Assembly: GCA_003221435.1 (NCBI GenBank) | Contig: QHRS01000021.1 | Coordinates: forward strand, 1 to 8,383 | Reading direction: 5' to 3' | DNA length: 8,383 nucleotides | Origin: Candidatus Rokuibacteriota bacterium | GTDB lineage: Bacteria > Methylomirabilota > Methylomirabilia > Rokubacteriales > CSP1-6 | In this document: piece by piece, positions 5,632 through 8,383 of the stretch | How the letters are laid out: every line of letters starts with the position of its first letter | Position numbering within the stretch: the stretch's first letter is position 1 | Position numbers and translations under genes: made by a program | The notes under the pieces: generated by a model | What the model was told of the DNA's origin: nothing | What the model saw: only the letters and a program-made list of their open reading frames with translations | Database searches by the model: none

Positions 5632-6975
5632 CTACGCTGACGCGCTGCACCCCGCCACCGTTCCGCTGCTCCATGCCCACTGGAAGTTGAATCCCCCGAG
5701 CCGCCCTTCGACGTCGAGAATCTCGCCGCACAGGTAGAGCCCGGGCACGAGGCGCGACTCGAGCGTGGAGGGATTCACTTCGCTCAAGCGCACGCCGCCG
5801 GCGGTGACCTCCGCCTTCTCGTAACCCAGCGTCCCGGTGACCGACATCGGACGCCTGAGCACGCGCTCCACGAGGGTTCTTCGATCGGCCCGCGGCAGCT
5901 GGCCCAGCATCGATCCGCCGTCGACCCCAATCTCGCGGCACACCTCGGCGGCGAGGCGCTCGGGCATCGAGCGACTCAGGAACGCCCGCACGCTCACGCG
6001 GGGCTCCCGCTCCGCCGCCTCGATCATCGACCGCCTGAGTGATTCCTCGCTCTCTCCCGGGGTGAAGCTCGCGACCACGAGGGGAGCGGCGTCTCGCGCA
6101 GCTCGATGCCAATGCCGCGACAGATCGAGCGCGACCGGACCGGTATAGCCAAAGTGGGCGAATAGCAGGGACCCTCGGGTGGACACGAGCCGCTTCGACC
6201 CCTCGTACAAACGCAGCTCGGCCTCGCAGGCGAGCCCTTGGAGGCTGCGGCACCATGGATCATCGGCGGTGAGGGGCGTCAATGCGGGCACGGGGGACAC
6301 CAGTGTGTGACCGAGCGCAAGAGCCAGCGCGTACCCGACGCCATCGCTCCCCGTGCGGGGGAAGGACAACCCACCGGTTGCGAGCACGAGTCGATCGGCT
6401 TCGAGCCATCGATCGGGCTCGCGATCGGGAACGGACCAGTGCTCTTCTCCCACGCGCGCGACGGCGGGCCCGAACTCGGCACTGAAGCGCGCGTCCTGGA
6501 TGCCGACGTGCAAGCGCGCCGGACTGCCGCCGAGAACTTCACGACGAATCCGCACGGCCCGCGCGCCGGATTCGATTCGCACCCCGGCACGCTCGTTCGC
6601 CGCGAGCAAAGCGTCGAGCACGGTTTGGGCGTCATCGGTCATGGGGAAGTACTTGCCGGTGGGCTCGAGCTTGAGCTCGACGCCGAGCTGCGCGAACCAG
6701 GCGAGCGTCCCAGGAACATCGAAGGCCCGAAGCACGCGGGCCACGAACGCTCGCGATCCACCATTGAAGTCGCGCTCGTTCACCTCGCGGTGCGTGACGT
6801 TGCACCGTGTCCCGCCGCTCATCAAGATCTTCAGGCCGATCTTGGGATGCGCATTGAGCAGCGTGACGCGCGCGCCGGATTCGGCGGCGCGGAGCGCGGC
6901 AGTCATCCCCGCTGCGCCGGCGCCGATGACACCGACATGCGGCGGGCTCACGGACGGATGGCGCGCCTTCGACAT
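5632..6975 (-). CDS. HI0933/YhiN/BaiN family FAD-dependent flavoprotein
   Basis: The protein has 447 residues from the ATG at 6975; a GTG at 7008 would add 11, and neither start has a strong ribosome site. An N-terminal Rossmann fold binds FAD: HVGVIGAGAAG with GAGAAG at about 18-23, then the family signature KIGLKILMSGG followed by TRCNVTH at about 53-62. A second dinucleotide motif, LVLATGGLSFPRTGSDG, starts near 196. The C-terminal signature CGEILDVEGRLGGFNFQWAW with SSGTVAG lies in the last 36 residues. The signature has Thr where many members have Gly (SGGT for SGGG). An extra loop of about 25-30 residues lies near 160-190. HI0933 proteins are soluble flavoenzymes; BaiN reduces bile-acid intermediates in gut clostridia, but most members, including this one, have no known substrate. 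Confidence 0.93.
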   Translation of the reverse strand: MSKARHPSVSPPHVGVIGAGAAGMTAALRAAESGARVTLLNAHPKIGLKILMSGGTRCNVTHREVNERDFNGGSRAFVARVLRAFDVPGTLAWFAQLGVELKLEPTGKYFPMTDDAQTVLDALLAANERAGVRIESGARAVRIRREVLGGSPARLHVGIQDARFSAEFGPAVARVGEEHWSVPDREPDRWLEADRLVLATGGLSFPRTGSDGVGYALALALGHTLVSPVPALTPLTADDPWCRSLQGLACEAELRLYEGSKRLVSTRGSLLFAHFGYTGPVALDLSRHWHRAARDAAPLVVASFTPGESEESLRRSMIEAAEREPRVSVRAFLSRSMPERLAAEVCREIGVDGGSMLGQLPRADRRTLVERVLRRPMSVTGTLGYEKAEVTAGGVRLSEVNPSTLESRLVPGLYLCGEILDVEGRLGGFNFQWAWSSGTVAGCSASA

Positions 6976-7035
6976 CGAGTGCGAGAAAACACGAGCGGCC
7001 GATTCCACGGCTTCCGGATACGCATGGAATCTCGG

Positions 7036-7041
7036 ATTCTA
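7036..7041 (-). promoter_or_regulatory. -10-like hexamer upstream of the flavoprotein gene
   Basis: On the minus strand this reads TAGAAT, five of six matches to TATAAT, about 60 bases before the ATG at 6975 and about 27 before the alternative GTG. No good -35 lies 16-18 bases further upstream. It sits after the terminator of the cysteine-rich gene, consistent with a separate transcript. Confidence 0.3.
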
Positions 7042-7124
7042 ACGCGCCGACAGGGCGCGCGCCTCGGCACCGTGACGCGTCCTGAGCTTCGCCGATCACG
7101 GTTGCGGCATCAGGGCGAATTTCA

Positions 7125-7150
7125 GGCGCGGGGACCGAAGCCCCCGCGCC
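7125..7150 (-). terminator. UUCG-capped hairpin after the cysteine-rich gene
   Basis: GGCGCGGGG (7125-7133) and CCCCGCGCC (7142-7150) pair perfectly over 9 bp. Read on the minus strand, a G-U and a C-G pair extend the stem to 11 bp, closed by a C(UUCG)G tetraloop, an unusually stable fold. On the plus strand the G-U becomes an A-C mismatch, so the structure is built for minus-strand RNA. It begins 11 bases after the stop codon at 7161. No long U-tract follows, so it may stop transcription or protect the mRNA 3' end. Confidence 0.65.
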
Positions 7151-7160
7151 CGACCTCTCC

Positions 7161-7496
7161 CTACTTGAGCGCGATTGCCGTCGCGGCCGTCGCGCGCGTG
7201 CGTGGACAGCTCGACGGACACTTCGACGGATCCGAGAACGGGCACGATCCTCCCGTCGTGGCGGGCATCACGTGCGTCGAACTGGCCACGTCCAACGCCG
7301 CGGCTCCCGGGGCGCGCGCAGCCGTCGCGCCGTGCTTGGCCGAACACAGCGGGCAACCCGGGCACGATCCCGAGGCCGGATTCGCGGACACCTTGGCGAT
7401 CGCCGTGCGGGCAACCTGGTGCGTCGAGGCCGCCGACAGCGCCGCCACGAGACCCAGCGTGCCGAGCAGCGTTCCAATGAACAGAATCCGCTTCAT
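7161..7496 (-). CDS. Small exported cysteine-rich protein, unknown function
   Basis: The protein has 111 residues from the ATG at 7496, chosen because GAGGAG lies six bases upstream; ATGs at 7502 and 7532 fit worse. A Sec signal peptide covers about residues 1-23 (MKRILFIGTLLGTLGLVAAL, then SAA). The mature part has six Cys: CPGCPLC at 45-51 (C-x2-C-x2-C), then C85, C93 and C97 in SCPFSDPSKCPSSC. The rest is Ala/Thr-rich and probably flexible. The two Cys clusters look like an internal duplication (ASTH...SGSCPGCP and ASSTH...GGSCPF). Cys spacing suits metal binding or disulfides, but this is inference. I do not recognise a family. It lies downstream of another exported Cys-rich gene on the same strand, about 80 bases away, and is followed by a strong hairpin. 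Confidence 0.75.
   Translation of the reverse strand: MKRILFIGTLLGTLGLVAALSAASTHQVARTAIAKVSANPASGSCPGCPLCSAKHGATAARAPGAAALDVASSTHVMPATTGGSCPFSDPSKCPSSCPRTRATAATAIALK
7239..7370. repeat. Two exact 12-bp direct repeats inside the cysteine-rich gene
   Basis: CGGGCACGATCC occurs at 7239-7250 and 7359-7370, exactly 120 bases (40 codons) apart and in the same reading frame. On the minus strand both encode the start of a Gly-Ser-Cys-Pro motif (around Cys85 and Cys45). Confidence 0.7.
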
Positions 7497-7502
7497 GGTC
7501 AT

Positions 7503-7508
7503 CTCCTC
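7503..7508 (-). promoter_or_regulatory. Ribosome binding site of the small cysteine-rich gene
   Basis: The minus strand reads GAGGAG, six bases before the ATG at 7496. The ATG at 7502 would touch it directly, so the start at 7496 is preferred. Confidence 0.7.
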
Positions 7509-7535
7509 TTGGATCGAGACATGACTCGTCACTCC

Positions 7536-7574
7536 GGCGGACGGGAATGGTCCGCCAGTCGAATCATGGATTCG
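7536..7574 (-). promoter_or_regulatory. Two adjacent stem-loops between the cysteine-rich genes
   Basis: GGCGGAC (7536-7542) pairs perfectly with GTCCGCC (7550-7556) around a 7-nt loop. Next to it CGAATC (7560-7565) pairs with GATTCG (7569-7574) around a 3-nt loop. On the minus strand they follow the stop of the upstream gene at once and precede the ribosome site of the downstream gene by about 28 bases. They may act as a partial terminator, attenuator or processing site that sets the relative output of the two genes. No U-tract is present. Confidence 0.4.
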
Positions 7575-7576
7575 GA

Positions 7577-8128
7577 TCAGGCGATCGTCCGAGGAGGGGC
7601 GCGGGCGGGAGGAGGAGACTCAGCCCGTGCGGCGGGCGGATCCGAGTCGCAGACAGGCGCTCCCAAGGAGCAGATCGGCGCGGGCGGGTCGAACGCCACT
7701 CGGGCGGCGAACAATCCGGCGATTGGACCCGGCGCTTCGATCCGAGGCGCCGCCCGGCGCACGGCGCGCGTGTAGGCGGCGTCCCCGAGCAGGTAGGCGC
7801 GTCCCGATGGTGAGCCGGGTCGAGAGTGATCATCCGGCGGAAGCCCTGTGACGAATGGACACGAGGACGGCGGCGCGTCGTCGCAAGCCGTCGTTCCGGC
7901 CTCGAGTGGGCATGCATCGCAGCGCGCGGCAGTCGCTCGGCCGCCGTCGAAGCTCAGCGCGCATCGGGGGTTGCCGACGCTGGCGGCCGCCGCGCACCGG
8001 AGGAACGCGCTCGGCACGACCTGGTCCCACCGCAGCGGGCACCACCGCACCGCGGGGACGGCGGATGCCAGCGCCCCCACGACGAGGAGCGTGTGTGCGT
8101 ATCGAGAACTGCGGCTCACGCGGATCAT
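7577..8128 (-). CDS. Predicted exported cysteine-rich protein, unknown function
   Basis: The protein has 183 residues from the ATG at 8128, chosen because it starts a good signal peptide: a basic n-region (R3, R6, R9), a hydrophobic core HTLLVVGALASAV, and a VPA cleavage site near residue 26. An in-frame TTG at 8176 would add 16 residues in front. No clear Shine-Dalgarno is present. The mature part has nine Cys at 30, 45, 56, 70, 73, 82, 90, 153 and 160; seven lie in its first 65 residues, including CDACPL and SSCPF. These CPL and SCPF motifs also occur in the next gene downstream. The C-terminus is Pro/Ala-rich. The conserved-looking Cys pattern and signal support a real gene, but competing ORFs in this GC-rich stretch lower confidence. 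I do not recognise a family; disulfides or metal binding are guesses. Confidence 0.6.
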   Translation of the reverse strand: MIRVSRSSRYAHTLLVVGALASAVPAVRWCPLRWDQVVPSAFLRCAAAASVGNPRCALSFDGGRATAARCDACPLEAGTTACDDAPPSSCPFVTGLPPDDHSRPGSPSGRAYLLGDAAYTRAVRRAAPRIEAPGPIAGLFAARVAFDPPAPICSLGAPVCDSDPPAARAESPPPARAPPRTIA

Positions 8129-8261
8129 GGGCCGACTCTGCGCCCGGCGCGAGGCGCTGTTGTCACGATGCCGCAAGATCGAGGCGCGTGATGGCGTGCG
8201 GCTACGTCGTGAGCCGCCGAATCGATACGAGCGAGCTGCTTAACGCGAATCCAGGGAGTGA

Positions 8262-8383
8262 GTGGGCACACGACCCGAGCCCGTCATGACTTGGCGCGCC
8301 CCTGGAGGGCGCTACCGCCGCGTCGCGCGCGGCCGGGACACGCAAGAGAGATCGCAGAAGGACCCAGTCAACATCATGCGGCG
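8262..8383 (+). CDS. Possible start of a gene cut by the window end
   Basis: A plus-strand frame starts with GTG at 8262 (GGGAG three bases upstream) or ATG at 8286 and stays open to the last base. From the ATG it reads MTWRAPGGRYRRVARGRDTQ and goes on to DPVNIMR. Most codons end in G or C, as in real genes here. Only about 40 residues are visible and I see no domain. The stretch 8129-8261, between this start and the divergent cysteine-rich gene, shows no clear promoter or other ORF. Confidence 0.25.
   Translation, partial: MGTRPEPVMTWRAPGGRYRRVARGRDTQERSQKDPVNIMR

Noticed and set aside
4452..5690. 412-residue open frame on the plus strand
   Set aside because: It is antisense to the hydrolase gene, whose catalytic motifs, signal peptide and ribosome site are all in place. 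Long antisense frames are expected at this GC content.
6238..7524. 428-residue open frame on the plus strand
   Set aside because: It runs antisense through the flavoprotein gene and the small cysteine-rich gene, and its composition matches no family.
7855..8289. Plus-strand frames opposite the upstream cysteine-rich gene
   Set aside because: They are Arg-rich with no signal or motif, while the minus-strand frame has a signal peptide and patterned Cys.
8202..8383. Minus-strand frame open from the right edge to a TAG at 8202, as a possible 3' end of another gene
   Set aside because: Its third codon positions are not GC-biased as in the other genes, and no motif is visible.

Overview
The window is GC-rich bacterial chromosome with ordinary genes on both strands. 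I see no insertion sequence, phage gene, CRISPR array, rRNA or convincing tRNA. Several features suggest a diderm, probably non-sporulating organism: an exported lipoprotein, a long exported FG-GAP/VCBS repeat protein ending in a sorting-tail-like module, and a fused SpmA/SpmB-type membrane protein. Together these resemble uncultured FCB-group lineages such as Candidatus Eisenbacteria. That placement is inference from gene style, not from a marker gene.

Layout. (1) 1-840, plus: 3' part of a fused SpmA/SpmB (Gate domain) membrane protein whose 5' end lies outside the window. (2) 929-1672, minus: lipoprotein of unknown function, convergent with the first gene across a hairpin. (3) 1673-1974: a divergent intergenic region packed with inverted repeats. 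The last of these can fold as an H-type pseudoknot over the Shine-Dalgarno of the next gene; this is the most interesting non-coding signal here. (4) 1975-4419, plus: 814-residue exported protein with 14 FG-GAP/VCBS calcium motifs and a C-terminal sorting-like domain. (5) 4584-5369, minus: exported dienelactone-hydrolase-family enzyme with a complete Cys/Asp/His triad. (6) 5428-5599, plus: small frame-interrupted coding-like remnant. (7) 5632-6975, minus: HI0933/YhiN/BaiN-type flavoprotein. (8) 7161-7496 and 7577-8128, minus: two small exported cysteine-rich proteins in tandem, with stem-loops between them and a UUCG-capped hairpin after the second. (9) 8262-8383, plus: possible start of another gene cut by the window edge.

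How the genes relate. No single pathway links the whole window. Genes 2-5 and the cysteine-rich pair are cell-envelope or exported proteins. The cysteine-rich pair is the only convincing operon-like unit and shares CPL and SCPF motifs, so it may act together, perhaps in metal or redox chemistry. The flavoprotein and hydrolase genes appear to be separate units, each with a weak promoter candidate.
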